NCBI GenBank assembly: GCA_035296625.1
Contig: DATHAO010000001.1
Location: 1 to 64,000 of the forward strand
Direction: 5' to 3'
Length of the DNA stretch: 64,000 bases
Origin: DATCLS01 sp035296625
GTDB taxonomy: Bacteria > Actinomycetota > Acidimicrobiia > Acidimicrobiales > VFJN01
In this document: positions 49,376 through 58,522 of the stretch, in pieces
Position numbering within the stretch: the first letter of the stretch is position 1
Layout: every line of letters begins with the position of its first letter
The notes under the pieces: generated by a model
What the model saw: only the letters and a program-made list of their open reading frames with translations
What the model was told of the DNA's origin: nothing
Databases searched by the model: none
Translations under genes and position numbers: made by a program

Positions 49376-50614
49376 ATGGATGACAGACCCCGCAACCTCC
49401 GAGCCATGCTCGCCGAGGTCAAGGACCTCTCGGAGCTCATGGTCGACCTCGCGTACGCCGCGCTGTACTTCGGCGATCCCGACATGGCCGAGGAGGTGGG
49501 CGAGCTCGAGGACCGCATGGACGTGCTCGTCCACGAGATGCGCTCGGTGTGCGTCATGGCTGCCCGCAACCCCCGCGAGGCCGACGCCATGGCCTCGGTC
49601 CTCGGCGTGATCTCGGCCATCGAGCGGGTGTCCGACGCCGCGGTGGACATCGCCCGCATCGTCACCCACCGCCTCGGCATCCCCCGCGAGCTGGTGGCAG
49701 ACCTGTCGACGGCGGACGAGGTGTCGCACCGCGTCCTGGTCCGCGAGGGCTCGCACCTGGCCCGCCGCCCCCTCGCCGACCTCGAGCTGCCGGTGCAGAC
49801 CGGCATGCGCATCGTGGCCATCCGCCGCGAGCGCGACTGGATCACCGACGTCGAGGGCGAGGAGATCCTGCTGCCCTCCGACGTGCTGTTCCTGCGCGGG
49901 TCGCCGGCCGGCATTCCCCGGTTGCGCGAGCTGGCGGCGGCTCCCCATTGGGATCCGCCCGCGTTCCCCGAGGACGCCCAGCTCACCGACCTGGACCGAG
50001 CGATCGACGTGCTCGTCGAGATGAAGAACGTCTCGGAGACGGCCGTCGGCCTCGCCTACTCGGCGCTCGTGCTGAACGACCTGGGCCTGGCCGCGGAGGT
50101 GCGCCACCTCGAGGACCGGCTCGACGAGATGAAGGACCGGCTCGAGCTGTGGGTGCTGCGCGCCAGCGCTGCCAACGTCGACCCGTCGCCCCTGCGGGGC
50201 CTGCTGCGCCTGTCGCAGGCGGCCGAGGACCTCGGCGACGCCGCCCAGCAGATGGTGTGGCTCGTCGAGAAGCGGGAGGAGATGCACCCGATCCTCGCCA
50301 TCGCCCTGGGCGAGAGCGACGAGGTCGTGGTACGGGTGCCGGTCGGGCGGGGTTCGCAGGCCGACGGCGCCACGCTCGTCGAGCTGCAGCTCGACGTCGA
50401 CCCCGGCTTCCACGTGCTTGCCGTGCGCCGGGGCGGTCGCTACCTCTATCGGCCCCGGGGCCACGTCGAGCTGCGGGCGGGCGACGAACTGATCGCCAGC
50501 GGTCCCGACGAGGGCCACCCGCTCCTTGCCCTGCGCCTCGGCTGGCGCCTCGAGGAGGACGAGGACACCGGCGGCGAGCGCCTCGAGCCGCTCTCCCGCA
50601 TCTCGCACGGCTGA
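49376..50614 (+). CDS. PhoU/TrkA-C duplicated regulatory protein
   Basis: 412 residues in two repeats, each a PhoU-like helical part (VKDLSELMVDLAYAALYFGD and MKNVSETAVGLAYSALVLND) followed by a TrkA-C/RCK-C beta domain (GMRIVAIRRERDWITD and GFHVLAVRRGGRYLYRP). The family is found beside MgtE-core transporters and is thought to gate them by ligand binding. ATG 49376; TATCGT at 49355-49360 leaves a short 15-nt leader without Shine-Dalgarno sequence. Confidence 0.85.
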   Translation: MDDRPRNLRAMLAEVKDLSELMVDLAYAALYFGDPDMAEEVGELEDRMDVLVHEMRSVCVMAARNPREADAMASVLGVISAIERVSDAAVDIARIVTHRLGIPRELVADLSTADEVSHRVLVREGSHLARRPLADLELPVQTGMRIVAIRRERDWITDVEGEEILLPSDVLFLRGSPAGIPRLRELAAAPHWDPPAFPEDAQLTDLDRAIDVLVEMKNVSETAVGLAYSALVLNDLGLAAEVRHLEDRLDEMKDRLELWVLRASAANVDPSPLRGLLRLSQAAEDLGDAAQQMVWLVEKREEMHPILAIALGESDEVVVRVPVGRGSQADGATLVELQLDVDPGFHVLAVRRGGRYLYRPRGHVELRAGDELIASGPDEGHPLLALRLGWRLEEDEDTGGERLEPLSRISHG

Positions 50615-50682
50615 CCCACGCCGGCTCGGGTCCCCCGGCTGCGTACCGGGCCGGCCGTGCGTACGTCGGACACGTGCGACGA

Positions 50683-50719
50683 CGTCCCGCCGCGGCGGGA
50701 GCGGCTCAGCGGCGGGACG
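50683..50719. terminator. Hairpin between convergent genes
   Basis: CGTCCCGCCG (50683-50692) pairs with CGGCGGGACG (50710-50719) over a 17-nt loop. It sits between the PhoU/TrkA-C stop and, 8 nt further, the SPFH stop. Probably terminates at least the SPFH transcript; no U-run. Confidence 0.5.
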
Positions 50720-50727
50720 CCCGTCGA

Positions 50728-51816
50728 TCAGCCGTGGTCGGCCTCGTCGGGGTAGGGCGGCACAGAGCGCGGCGAGGTGTTGCTCGGGATCGACCGCACG
50801 GTCGAGCCCGTCGCGGTCGCGGACGTGGCGCCGGGCCGCTCGTGGTCCTCGTGGCGCGCCGCGCCATTCGCCCCCGGGACGCCGTTGCCGAGGAGTTCGG
50901 TGATGGCGGTGAGCGAGCCGGCCAACCCGGCTAACTCTGTCGGCACCACGATCTTCGTGGCCTGGCCGTTGGCCATGACCTCGAGCGTCTCGAGGTACTT
51001 GATGGTCAGCAGCGTCGGGTCGGGGTGGTTTTCGTTGATGGCCCCGTACACCGAGTTGATGGCCTGGGCCTCGCCGAGGGCCACCGTCTCCTGCCGGAAG
51101 CGCTCGGCCTCGGCCACCCGCTGGATCGCCTCGGCCTCGCCCTCGGCTCGAAGGATCTGCTGCTGCTTGTTGCCCTCGGCCCGGAGCACGGAGGCCTGCC
51201 GCTCGCCCTCGGCGCGGGTCACCGCCGCCTGGCGCTCACCGTCGGCGGAGGTGACCGTGGCGCGGCGTGTGCGCTCGGCCTTCATCTGCTCGTGCATCGC
51301 CGCCGTGACGTCCGGCGGGGGGTCGATGCGCTGGATCTCGACCCGGCCGACGCGCACGCCCCACTTGTCGGTGGCGTCGTCGAGGATCTCGCGCAGCTCG
51401 GTGTTGATCTTGTCGCGCGAGGTCAGCGACTCGTCGAGCTGCATGTCGCCGATGACGTTCCGCAGGTTCGTCTCGGCCAGCTTGGTCACGGCCATCATGA
51501 AGTTGGCCACGTTGTAGACGAGTCGCTGCGGGTCGGTCGGCTCGTAGTAGATGACGGCGTCGACGGCCACGACGACGTTGTCGGAGGTGATGACCTCCTG
51601 GGGTGGCACGTCGACGACCTGCTCACGCATGTCGACCAGGCGCATGATCTGCACGAACGGGATGATCATGCGCAGGCCGGGGTCGACGGTCTGCTTGTAC
51701 TTGCCCAACTGCTCGACGATGCCGCGCTGGTAGGGGCGCACGATGCGCACCCCTGCCGCCGCGAAGACGAGCAGGCAGATCGCGATGATCACCAGCAAGA
51801 CGACGAAACCGGTCAA
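50728..51816 (-). CDS. SPFH/band 7 (stomatin-like) membrane protein
   Basis: 362 residues. One N-terminal membrane helix (LTGFVVLLVIIAICLLVFAA), the SPFH domain (VRPYQRGIVEQLGKYKQTVD, MREQVVDVPPQEVITSDNV, GRVEIQRIDPPPDV), then an Ala/Glu/Arg coiled coil with repeated RAEGERQA-type units, and a polar tail. TTG 51816 is the start: AAGGAG lies 8 nt upstream and the helix begins directly. With the NfeD gene 52 nt upstream it forms the usual stomatin-NfeD pair that organises membrane domains. Confidence 0.9.
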   Translation of the reverse strand: MTGFVVLLVIIAICLLVFAAAGVRIVRPYQRGIVEQLGKYKQTVDPGLRMIIPFVQIMRLVDMREQVVDVPPQEVITSDNVVVAVDAVIYYEPTDPQRLVYNVANFMMAVTKLAETNLRNVIGDMQLDESLTSRDKINTELREILDDATDKWGVRVGRVEIQRIDPPPDVTAAMHEQMKAERTRRATVTSADGERQAAVTRAEGERQASVLRAEGNKQQQILRAEGEAEAIQRVAEAERFRQETVALGEAQAINSVYGAINENHPDPTLLTIKYLETLEVMANGQATKIVVPTELAGLAGSLTAITELLGNGVPGANGAARHEDHERPGATSATATGSTVRSIPSNTSPRSVPPYPDEADHG

Positions 51817-51868
51817 CGTTCGGGCTCCTTGGTCGAGAGCGGGGCCATCCGCAAGGGGCGACCAGCAC

Positions 51869-52348
51869 TCATCTTCGCACTTCGTCGCCGGGTGTGAGTG
51901 TGTCCATCGGCGCGACGACCACCCGGGTCCCCCGCACGTCGGCCACGCGGACGTGCGCCCCGCTGGGGATCGGCATGCCGTTTGTCGACTCGGCCCGCCA
52001 CTCTTCGCGGTCGACGCGCACCAGGCCCAGCCCGCCGGCGCCGGGGATCGCCGTGAGGACGTGCCCCTCCTGGCCGAGCAACCTGCGGCTGCCGACCCCG
52101 GAGTCGGAGCCCTGCAGATCGAGCCGCCGGGACAGCGGGCGGAACGCGGCGAGCGTGGCCGCCGAGGCCACCACAAACGCCAGCCACTCGGCCCAGACCG
52201 GCAGCTCGAAGAACGCCAGAACCGCCGCCAACACCGCGCCGATGGCGAACGGCAACAAGATGAAGGATCCCGGGGTCACCATCTCGCCTACCGCGAACAC
52301 GGACGCCGCGACCAACCACAACCAACCCCACGATTCCGAATCGTTCAT
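51869..52348 (-). CDS. NfeD-family membrane protein
   Basis: 159 residues. Short N-terminus, membrane helices (WLWLVAASVFAVGEMV, GSFILLPFAIGAVLAAVLAF, WAEWLAFVVASAATLAAF) and a C-terminal OB-fold beta barrel (LLGQEGHVLTAIPGAGGLG, GAHVRVADVRGTRVVVAP). This is the truncated NfeD1b type that pairs with stomatin-like proteins. AAGGA lies 5 nt before the second of two adjacent ATG codons, used here as start. Confidence 0.88.
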   Translation of the reverse strand: MNDSESWGWLWLVAASVFAVGEMVTPGSFILLPFAIGAVLAAVLAFFELPVWAEWLAFVVASAATLAAFRPLSRRLDLQGSDSGVGSRRLLGQEGHVLTAIPGAGGLGLVRVDREEWRAESTNGMPIPSGAHVRVADVRGTRVVVAPMDTLTPGDEVRR

Positions 52349-52567
52349 CATGTTCCTTCCCGCCGAAAGGGGGTGGTACAACACCCTCCTTCACGAGAGT
52401 ATCCGTGGTGTCGGGACATCCGCCCGGTGAGAGCTGCCATTTCCCGTCCGGCAGCCGGGTTCCATCGCCAATTCTCCGCCCGACCACGCACGCGGTACGG
52501 CGGGCACCGTGAGTGACCACGCAAGACTCCGGCGGAGCCGGGCGGAGGCGCCGGTAGCTTTGCCGCC

Positions 52568-53440
52568 GTGGCCGACCCGCGACTGTGCATCCTTTCCGTC
52601 CACGCCCACCCCGACGACGAGGCGTCGAAAGGCGCGGGCACGATCGCCCGTTACCACGCCGAGGGTGTGCGGACCGTCCTGGTCACCGCCACCGGTGGCG
52701 AGGCCGGCGACATCCTGAACCCGGCGATGGACCGGCCGGAGGTGCGGGCCGACCTGCCGACCGTGCGCCTGCGCGAGCTGGCCCGTGCCACCGAGATCAT
52801 CGGCTACGACGTCGTCGAGCTGTTGGGCTACCGCGACTCGGGCATGCCCGAGACGCCCGAGAACGCCCACCCCGAAGCCTTCGCCAACGCCCCGTTCGAC
52901 GAGGCCGTGGCGGGGCTGGTGGCCGTCATCCGCCGGGAGCGTCCCCAGGTGATCATCACCTACGGCGACGACCAGAGCCGGTATCCGCACCCCGACCACC
53001 TCCGCGTGCATGACATCTCGCTGCCCGCCTTCGAGCGGGCCGGCGACCCCGACGCCTACCCCGACGCGGGCGAGGCGTGGCAGCCGCTGAAGCTCTACTA
53101 CTCCGTCTGGTCGCGCAAGCGCATCGAGCTCACCCACGCCCGGCTGCTCGAGCTCGGCCTCGAGTCGCCCTACGACGAGTCGTGGTTCGAGCGGCCCTGG
53201 GGCGACGACCGCATCACGACCAGCGTCGACATCAGCGGCTACACCGACGTCCGCATCGAGGCCCTGCTCGCCCACGAGACGCAGATCGACCCGACCTCGC
53301 CGTTCTGGTTCGCGCTGCCCCGCGAGGAGCAGGGCACCATCCACCCCTACGACGACTACGTGCTGGCCCGGTCGCTGGTCGACACCGAGCCGCCCGAGAC
53401 CGACCTGTTCGCGGGCGTCCGTCGCCCCGTCCGCTCGTAG
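52568..53440 (+). CDS. mca: Mycothiol S-conjugate amidase (Mca) / MshB-family deacetylase
   Basis: 290 residues. Zinc site motif HAHPDDE near residues 12-18 and YPHPDHLRVHD near 142; GGEAGDILNPA and YYSVWSRKRIELTHARLLEL are typical of Mca. It cuts mycothiol-drug conjugates to release mercapturic acids for export; the MshB role in mycothiol synthesis is the alternative, but the length and the C-terminal YDDYVLARSLV favour Mca. Start GTG with TAGCTT 7 nt upstream. Confidence 0.9.
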   Translation: MADPRLCILSVHAHPDDEASKGAGTIARYHAEGVRTVLVTATGGEAGDILNPAMDRPEVRADLPTVRLRELARATEIIGYDVVELLGYRDSGMPETPENAHPEAFANAPFDEAVAGLVAVIRRERPQVIITYGDDQSRYPHPDHLRVHDISLPAFERAGDPDAYPDAGEAWQPLKLYYSVWSRKRIELTHARLLELGLESPYDESWFERPWGDDRITTSVDISGYTDVRIEALLAHETQIDPTSPFWFALPREEQGTIHPYDDYVLARSLVDTEPPETDLFAGVRRPVRS

Positions 53441-53642
53441 GCAGGCTCTCCGGTCAGCCCGTCCGTCGCCGGGCGACCGGTCGCGGCCGGGACGGCCGAG
53501 CAGGTGAGGCGCAACCAGGTCAACCACGCGGAGGGGGTGGGGCGTGGGCCCCACGCCCGGCGTGGGTTGTCGAGGCCCGCCCGCGTGGCCCGCACGACAG
53601 CCGCTGCGCCCGATGTTCGATCGCTGGCAGGATCGTGCGGGC

Positions 53643-54931
53643 ATGGGCTCGCATCGCAGCGCAGCGGAGGAGGCGTCCGGCGGCGACGGCCGAGGCGCCA
53701 GGTCGCACGATGCGGCGACGGTCGGGGCGCCTTCGCCGACTGCGGCATCGCCGCCGGCGTCGCCGGACGAACCGATGGCCGACGCCCGCCCGGCGACGTC
53801 GTGGCCGGCGCCGCGCATCGCACCCGCCACCTACCCCGGCTCGGCCCCCGACCACCCGTACCTGCTGCTCGGTGACCGGGTGGTGCCGCTCGACGTGCGG
53901 CTCCGGGGCGACGTGCTGCGGGTCACGCTGGCGGACGGCACGCCGGTCGACGACGTGCTCCGCCGGGTCGGCGTGGCGCCGCTCGCCGAACGGGTGCCGA
54001 TGGTCGCCTACGGGGCCAATCGCAGCCCGCACTCGCTGGCGCTCAAGTTCGCCCAGCACCCGGGCGCTGCCGAGGCGGCGGTGCCGGTGCTGGCAGGGAC
54101 CGTCGGCGACGTCGACGTCGTGGGCGCCGCCCTGTCGTCGCAGGGCTTCTTCTACGCCGACCTGGCCGAGAGCCCGGGCACCCGCGTGTCGGTGTTGCTG
54201 ACGCTGCTCGACGCCGTCCAGCTGGTGGCCATCCACGACTCGGAGCAGATCGGCCGGATCTACGACTGCGCCTGGCTCCCGGGCTTCGCGCTGACCGGCT
54301 CGGGGTCGGCGGACGCGGGTACGGCTGGCGCGGGCACGGGGGCGGACACGAGCGTGGGCGCGTGCACGAGCGTGGGTGCGGGTGCGGGGGCGGGCACGGG
54401 CGCTGGCGCTGCGGCCGGGCAGGCGCCGGCGCGGGCGCGGGCACGGCTAGGGCGGGTGCCGGGCCGCTCCGGGCGCTCGCCTACGTCGGGCGCCAGCCGG
54501 TGTTCGAGGTCCCGCCCGGCGCCGACGCCGGCGACGCCGGGAAGCCGCTTGCCTTCGCCGCCATCGCCGCGACGGGACGTACGTATCGAGCGCTGGGCCA
54601 GGTCGACCTGCTGGCCCGCGTGATCGGGTCCACCGGCGTGCTGGGACCGCTCGCCGACCTGGTCCGCACGGGTCGCGGCGCCGCCCCGGCGACCGTCGCC
54701 CACGAGCTCGTGCGCCTGGTGAACGGCCAGTGGTGGTATGCACACAACACCGGTGACACGCGCCGGCTCGGCGCCGCCGCCGAGGCCGAGCGCCTGGTAG
54801 CCGAGGCGGTGGCCGGCAGCCTCGCCACGACCTCGACGGCGCAGCGGTTGGGCGGGGCGGTCGTGGCAGCGGACGTCGCGTACGCTGCCGGACCCGAGAT
54901 GCGCCTCGGGTGCCAGGTCGAGCTGCCCTGA
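53643..54931 (+). pseudogene. Hypothetical gamma-glutamylcyclotransferase-like protein gene, frameshifted
   Basis: The first frame runs from MGSHRSAAEEASGGDG through YLLLGDRVVPLDVRLRGDVL, VPMVAYGANRSPHSLALKF and DSEQIGRIYDCAWLPGFALT. It then enters a Gly/Ala/Thr repeat and loses sense. The continuation LRALAYVGRQPVFEVPPGAD, GRTYRALGQVDLLARVIGST and VNGQWWYAHNTGDTRRLGAA lies in another frame and ends at 54931. The shift is near 54415-54425 in a GCGGGC repeat. YGANRSP resembles the substrate loop of the AIG2/cyclotransferase fold. Intact length would be about 429 residues. A sequencing indel is possible. Confidence 0.6.
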
Positions 54932-54960
54932 TCCGCCGACCGGCGCCAGCAGGAGGAATG

Positions 54961-55425
54961 ATGGCCGGCTACCTGACCCCCGAGTGGATCGACGTGCGAC
55001 GACGGGTACTCGTGGCGGCTGGGGGCGATGCCGTCGTGGGCCCCGGGGCCGGCGCGACGGCCGGCGACGGCGGGAACGACGGCGACGCTGACGGCGCTCC
55101 CGTCGGGCGCACAGCTCGTGTCCGCCGGGTGGTGACGGGGGCGCCCGGCGGCGACGTGGCCTACGACGACCTGGTTGTCGGTGGCCGGGTCGTGGGCAGC
55201 GAGCCGGTCGGTGGCGGGACCATGGTGACCGCCGACCTGGTGCTCACGTCGACCTACGCGGTCGCCGTGGCCATCGAGCGCGGCGACGTGAGCCCCGCCG
55301 TGGCCTACATGCAGGGCCGGCTCAAGGCCGAGGGCGACATGGGGACGCTCTACGCCGTCCTGGCGGCGGCGGGCGACGACGGCGGGCCGCTCGCGGAGCG
55401 GCTGCGGGCCGAGACCGAGTTCTGA
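54961..55425 (+). CDS. SCP2 sterol-binding-domain-like protein
   Basis: 154 residues. The C-terminal half shows the SCP2 pattern: TADLVLTSTYAVAVAIERGD, then AYMQGRLKAEGDMGTLYAVL, where KAEGDMG is the best marker. Such proteins bind lipids or act as small adaptor domains. AGGAGG stands 4 nt before the ATG, 29 nt after the stop of the frameshifted gene, so the two probably form an operon. A Gly/Asp-rich loop at residues 25-45 is an insertion. Confidence 0.72.
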   Translation: MAGYLTPEWIDVRRRVLVAAGGDAVVGPGAGATAGDGGNDGDADGAPVGRTARVRRVVTGAPGGDVAYDDLVVGGRVVGSEPVGGGTMVTADLVLTSTYAVAVAIERGDVSPAVAYMQGRLKAEGDMGTLYAVLAAAGDDGGPLAERLRAETEF

Positions 55426-55568
55426 TCGCCGGACGAGCCGGTCGTCCCGGTCGTCGACGAGCCCCTGCCAGCAGCGGGCGCTTGATGACGCCCGCGGAGT
55501 TGCTCACGCCCCGTGAGACCCGCGCGGCAGCGGCGGACACCCACCGCCGCAGCTGGTGCCCGCTCGGC

Positions 55569-56405
55569 TCAGAGGCCGCGACGTTGCAGGTCGCGCAGGG
55601 CCCGGAAGCCGATGAGGTGGGCGCCGGCGCGGTCGAGCATCGTGCGCAGGCTGCTGTCGTGCACCACGAGGTCGTGGTCGTCGACACGGGCGCCCCAGTC
55701 CGAGGTGAGCGCCCGCAGCTCGGGCGTGTCGACCGCCGGCCGGACGTACAGCTCGGTGACGCCGGGGCGGAGGTCGTAGACGGCCCTCTCGATGGCGCGG
55801 CGGCTGCCGGTCTCGGGCGCGTGGAGGAGATGGTCGGTGAAGACGACGCCCTCCTCGGCGGCCAGGTCGCGGAACGGGAAGCCGATCGACCGCTCGGTCG
55901 ACGCGCCCGAGAGCCGCAGTGGCAGGCCGAACTCGACGGCCAGGTCGAGGTAGACGTCGAAGAACTCGGGCTTGAGTTGCAGCGTGCCGAGGTGGCTGGC
56001 CAGGTGGCTCGCGTCGAAACCCCAGAGGATGGCGCGCTCGACCTGGGCCCGCAGCTCGCGCCGCACCTCGTCGAGGTCGGCGTGATCCCAGAGGTCGACG
56101 AGCGTGCGCGGGAAGCCGCCGTCGCCGTCGAGCAGGGAAGGGGCCTGGGTGATCGGGCCCCACCGGATCAACTCATGCTCGGCGTTCAGCGTGAGCTGCA
56201 CGCCGACGTCCTCACCGCGGTAGCGAGCCGCAGCCTCGCGGGCCCACGGGCAGGGGACCATGAGCGAGGCGCTGGTGGCGATGCCGTCGCGGATCGCCTC
56301 GTAGACGCCGACGTTGGCGGCGTGGCTCGACCCGAGGCCCTCGCAGGTCACGATGACAAGCCGGTCGTCGGGGCGGTGACCCAGGCGTTCCGCGAGTGTG
56401 ACCAT
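55569..56405 (-). CDS. ChbG/YdjC-like carbohydrate deacetylase fold protein with altered active site
   Basis: 278 residues. The fold is recognised from HAANVGVYEAIRDGIATSAS, LMVPCPWAREAA, GPITQAPSLLDGDGG and DASHLASHLGTLQLKPEFF. Where family members have DD or DG and then a metal His, this protein has CEGLG (Glu22) and GVQLTLN (Gln70). The two His of SHLASHLG remain. Loss of two ligand positions may change or abolish deacetylase activity. Start ATG with TAGTCT 8 nt upstream. Confidence 0.78.
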   Translation of the reverse strand: MVTLAERLGHRPDDRLVIVTCEGLGSSHAANVGVYEAIRDGIATSASLMVPCPWAREAAARYRGEDVGVQLTLNAEHELIRWGPITQAPSLLDGDGGFPRTLVDLWDHADLDEVRRELRAQVERAILWGFDASHLASHLGTLQLKPEFFDVYLDLAVEFGLPLRLSGASTERSIGFPFRDLAAEEGVVFTDHLLHAPETGSRRAIERAVYDLRPGVTELYVRPAVDTPELRALTSDWGARVDDHDLVVHDSSLRTMLDRAGAHLIGFRALRDLQRRGL

Positions 56406-56462
56406 CGTTGGCGAGACTACCGGGGCCGCATCGCCGATCCGGAGTGCACGGCCGGCGGACCG

Positions 56463-57092
56463 TCATCGGCCGCCGGGCGGGGGAGCGACGGGCACGTCGG
56501 CACCGCCGCACGCTGCCCACAGGCCGGCCCCGGCCGAGCGGGCCGTTCGCTCCGCGGCGTCGAACCGCAGCCGTTGCGCCGTGTTGGGCGGATACTCGCG
56601 GGCCTCCGCGTAGCCGTCCGCGACCTGCGCGAGGTTGAGGAACAGATCGTCGTCGGCCCGGTACGCGTAGGCGAGTAGTCGGTCGTAGGCGTCGCGGGGC
56701 TCGACGTCACGCTCGAGGCGCACCGGTGTGCCGGCCGGGAGCAGGTCGGCGAGGCGGTGCGAGGCCTCCGCGCCGTAGCACTCGACCGGGCGCCCCGGCG
56801 CGACGCTCTCGGGCGTATCGATGCCGATGAGGCGGACCCGTTCCTCGACGCCGCCGAGGTCGACGACCATCGTGTCGCCGTCGACGACGCGCACGACGGT
56901 GGCCCCACCGGGCCCGCTGCCCGGCCCGCCTCCCGTGCGGCCGCCCCCGCGACCCGGCAGGCCCGGTGGTCCGAGAACGGCGAGGAGGCCGACGGCCACC
57001 AGCACGGCGGCGACCCCGGCCGCGAGTCGGTACCTGCGAGACGTCGTGGCCTTGGCGACCGTGGACACAGGCGTGCGGGGTGGCGGAGACAT
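56463..57092 (-). CDS. Membrane-anchored thermonuclease (staphylococcal nuclease homologue)
   Basis: 209 residues. An N-terminal membrane helix (YRLAAGVAAVLVAVGLLAVL) and Gly/Pro linker are followed by the SNase fold: VVRVVDGDTMVVDL, RVRLIGIDTPES (catalytic Arg/Asp), CYGAEASHRLADLL, RDAYDRLLAYAYRADDDLF, then the tail. It degrades DNA and RNA on the outer face of the membrane with Ca2+. GGAGG 4 nt before the ATG. A TGTCACAC-N8-TACCGT promoter lies about 96-117 nt upstream, which would give a leader RNA of roughly 90 nt. Confidence 0.88.
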   Translation of the reverse strand: MSPPPRTPVSTVAKATTSRRYRLAAGVAAVLVAVGLLAVLGPPGLPGRGGGRTGGGPGSGPGGATVVRVVDGDTMVVDLGGVEERVRLIGIDTPESVAPGRPVECYGAEASHRLADLLPAGTPVRLERDVEPRDAYDRLLAYAYRADDDLFLNLAQVADGYAEAREYPPNTAQRLRFDAAERTARSAGAGLWAACGGADVPVAPPPGGR

Positions 57093-57187
57093 GGGGCCCT
57101 CCGGAAGGCGCGGCTGTCGCTCGGGAAGCGGACGTGCCGCGAGGCCCACGGGGGGCGGGGCCGGCGCCGGACGACGGCCTCGGTGCC

Positions 57188-57209
57188 ACGGTAGTCGGGG
57201 GGTGTGACA
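57188..57209 (-). promoter_or_regulatory. TGTCACAC-N8-TACCGT promoter of the thermonuclease gene
   Basis: Minus strand: TGTCACAC (57209-57202), 8 nt, TACCGT (57193-57188). Same core and spacing as the recQ promoter. It lies just beyond the thiolase hairpin, so it would start a separate transcript for the nuclease gene. Confidence 0.55.
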
Positions 57210-57214
57210 GGGAC

Positions 57215-57262
57215 GTTCTGGCAGCGCTGGTCCGCTCCTGGCGAGCCGAGCGCTGCCAGAAC
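57215..57262. terminator. Second copy of the GTTCTGGCAGCGCT hairpin
   Basis: GTTCTGGCAGCGCT (57215-57228) and AGCGCTGCCAGAAC (57249-57262) form a perfect 14-bp stem with a 20-nt loop. It starts 6 nt after the thiolase stop on the minus strand. Arms equal those at 1508-1555 while the loop differs, as expected for a dispersed terminator element. Confidence 0.65.
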
Positions 57263-57267
57263 GGCGG

Positions 57268-58446
57268 TCAGACCCGTTCGATGATCGTGCCGGTGCCGAG
57301 GCCGCCGCCGCAGCACATCGTGACGAGCGCCGTGTTCTTGTCCGCCCGCTCCAGCTCGTGCAACGCCTTGGTGAGCAGCACGGCGCCCGTGCCGCCGAGT
57401 GGGTGGCCGAGGGCGATGGCGCCGCCGTTCGGGTTGGTCCGCTCGAGGTCGGCGTCGAGCTCGCGCTGCCAGGCCAACACCACCGAGGCGAACGCCTCGT
57501 TGATCTCCACCAGGTCGATGTCCGACATCGCCATGCCCGTGCGGCCGAGCAGGCGCTGGGTCGCGTCGATCGGACCGGTGAGCATGAGGACGGGATCGAC
57601 GCCGACCAGGCAGGTGTCGACGACTCGGGCGCGGGCCGTGAGACCGAGCTCGGCTGCCTTCTCGGCGGTCGCGATGAGCAGGGCCGCAGCACCGTCGCTG
57701 ATCTGCGACGACGAGCCGGCCGTGTGCACGCCGTCGGGACGGGCAACGGGCTTGAGGCCGGCGAGGGCGTCGAGCGTCGTCTCGCGCAGGCCGCCGTCAC
57801 GGGCGACGTGGTGGGTCGAGCCCGTGGGCTTGCCGTCCTCGTCGACGTCCGGGGCGTCGACCTCGACGATCTGGGATTCGAACCGGCTTTCGGCCCACGC
57901 CTGGGCCGCCCGCCGCTGCGAGGCGAGGCCGAACTCGTCGGCATCGCGCCGGGTGATGCCCCACTTCTCGGCGATGCGCTCGGCGCCCTCGAACTGCGAC
58001 GTCATCTCGTACTGCGGGAAGTAGGTCTTGGGGATCGGCACGCCCAGCCCCAGCTTCTTCGACGAGTTCGACCCGATGGGGATGCGGGACATCAGCTCGA
58101 CGCCGCACGCCACGGCCACGTCGACCACGCCCGAGGCGACCAGGCTGGTGGCCACGTTCGTCGCCTGCTGGGACGACCCACACTGGGTGTCGACCGTGGT
58201 GACGGCCGTGGTCTGGGGCAGCCCGGCGGTGAGCCAGGCGGTGCGCCCGACGTTGAAGGACTGCTCGCCCACCTGGCTGACGCAGCCGGTGACGACCTGC
58301 TCGACCGCGCGGGGGTCGATTCCCGAGCGCGTCACGACCTCGTTGAGTGCCGTGGCGAGCAGGTCGGCGGGGTGGACCGTGGACAGGTCACCGTTCCGGC
58401 GACCGATCGGCGTCCGGGCGGCTTCGACGATCACGACATCGGCCAT
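57268..58446 (-). CDS. Thiolase (acetyl-CoA acetyltransferase family)
   Basis: 392 residues. Nucleophile Cys in VDTQCGSSQQATN (about residue 90), NEAFAS, GGAIALGHPLGGTGA with the His, and the second Cys in VTMCCGGGLGTG. It joins or splits acyl-CoA units; the steroid and lipid-CoA type (FadA5-like) is possible, given the nearby SCP2-like, thioesterase and oxidoreductase genes. ATG 58446 has TACCCT 6 nt upstream and no ribosome site. Confidence 0.92.
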   Translation of the reverse strand: MADVVIVEAARTPIGRRNGDLSTVHPADLLATALNEVVTRSGIDPRAVEQVVTGCVSQVGEQSFNVGRTAWLTAGLPQTTAVTTVDTQCGSSQQATNVATSLVASGVVDVAVACGVELMSRIPIGSNSSKKLGLGVPIPKTYFPQYEMTSQFEGAERIAEKWGITRRDADEFGLASQRRAAQAWAESRFESQIVEVDAPDVDEDGKPTGSTHHVARDGGLRETTLDALAGLKPVARPDGVHTAGSSSQISDGAAALLIATAEKAAELGLTARARVVDTCLVGVDPVLMLTGPIDATQRLLGRTGMAMSDIDLVEINEAFASVVLAWQRELDADLERTNPNGGAIALGHPLGGTGAVLLTKALHELERADKNTALVTMCCGGGLGTGTIIERV

Positions 58447-58522
58447 GTACGCAGGGTACGGCGGCGGCGTTGCCTCGGCTAAACGATGTTCGGCCGGAGG
58501 GCGCCTCGCCCCCGGCCGCCGC

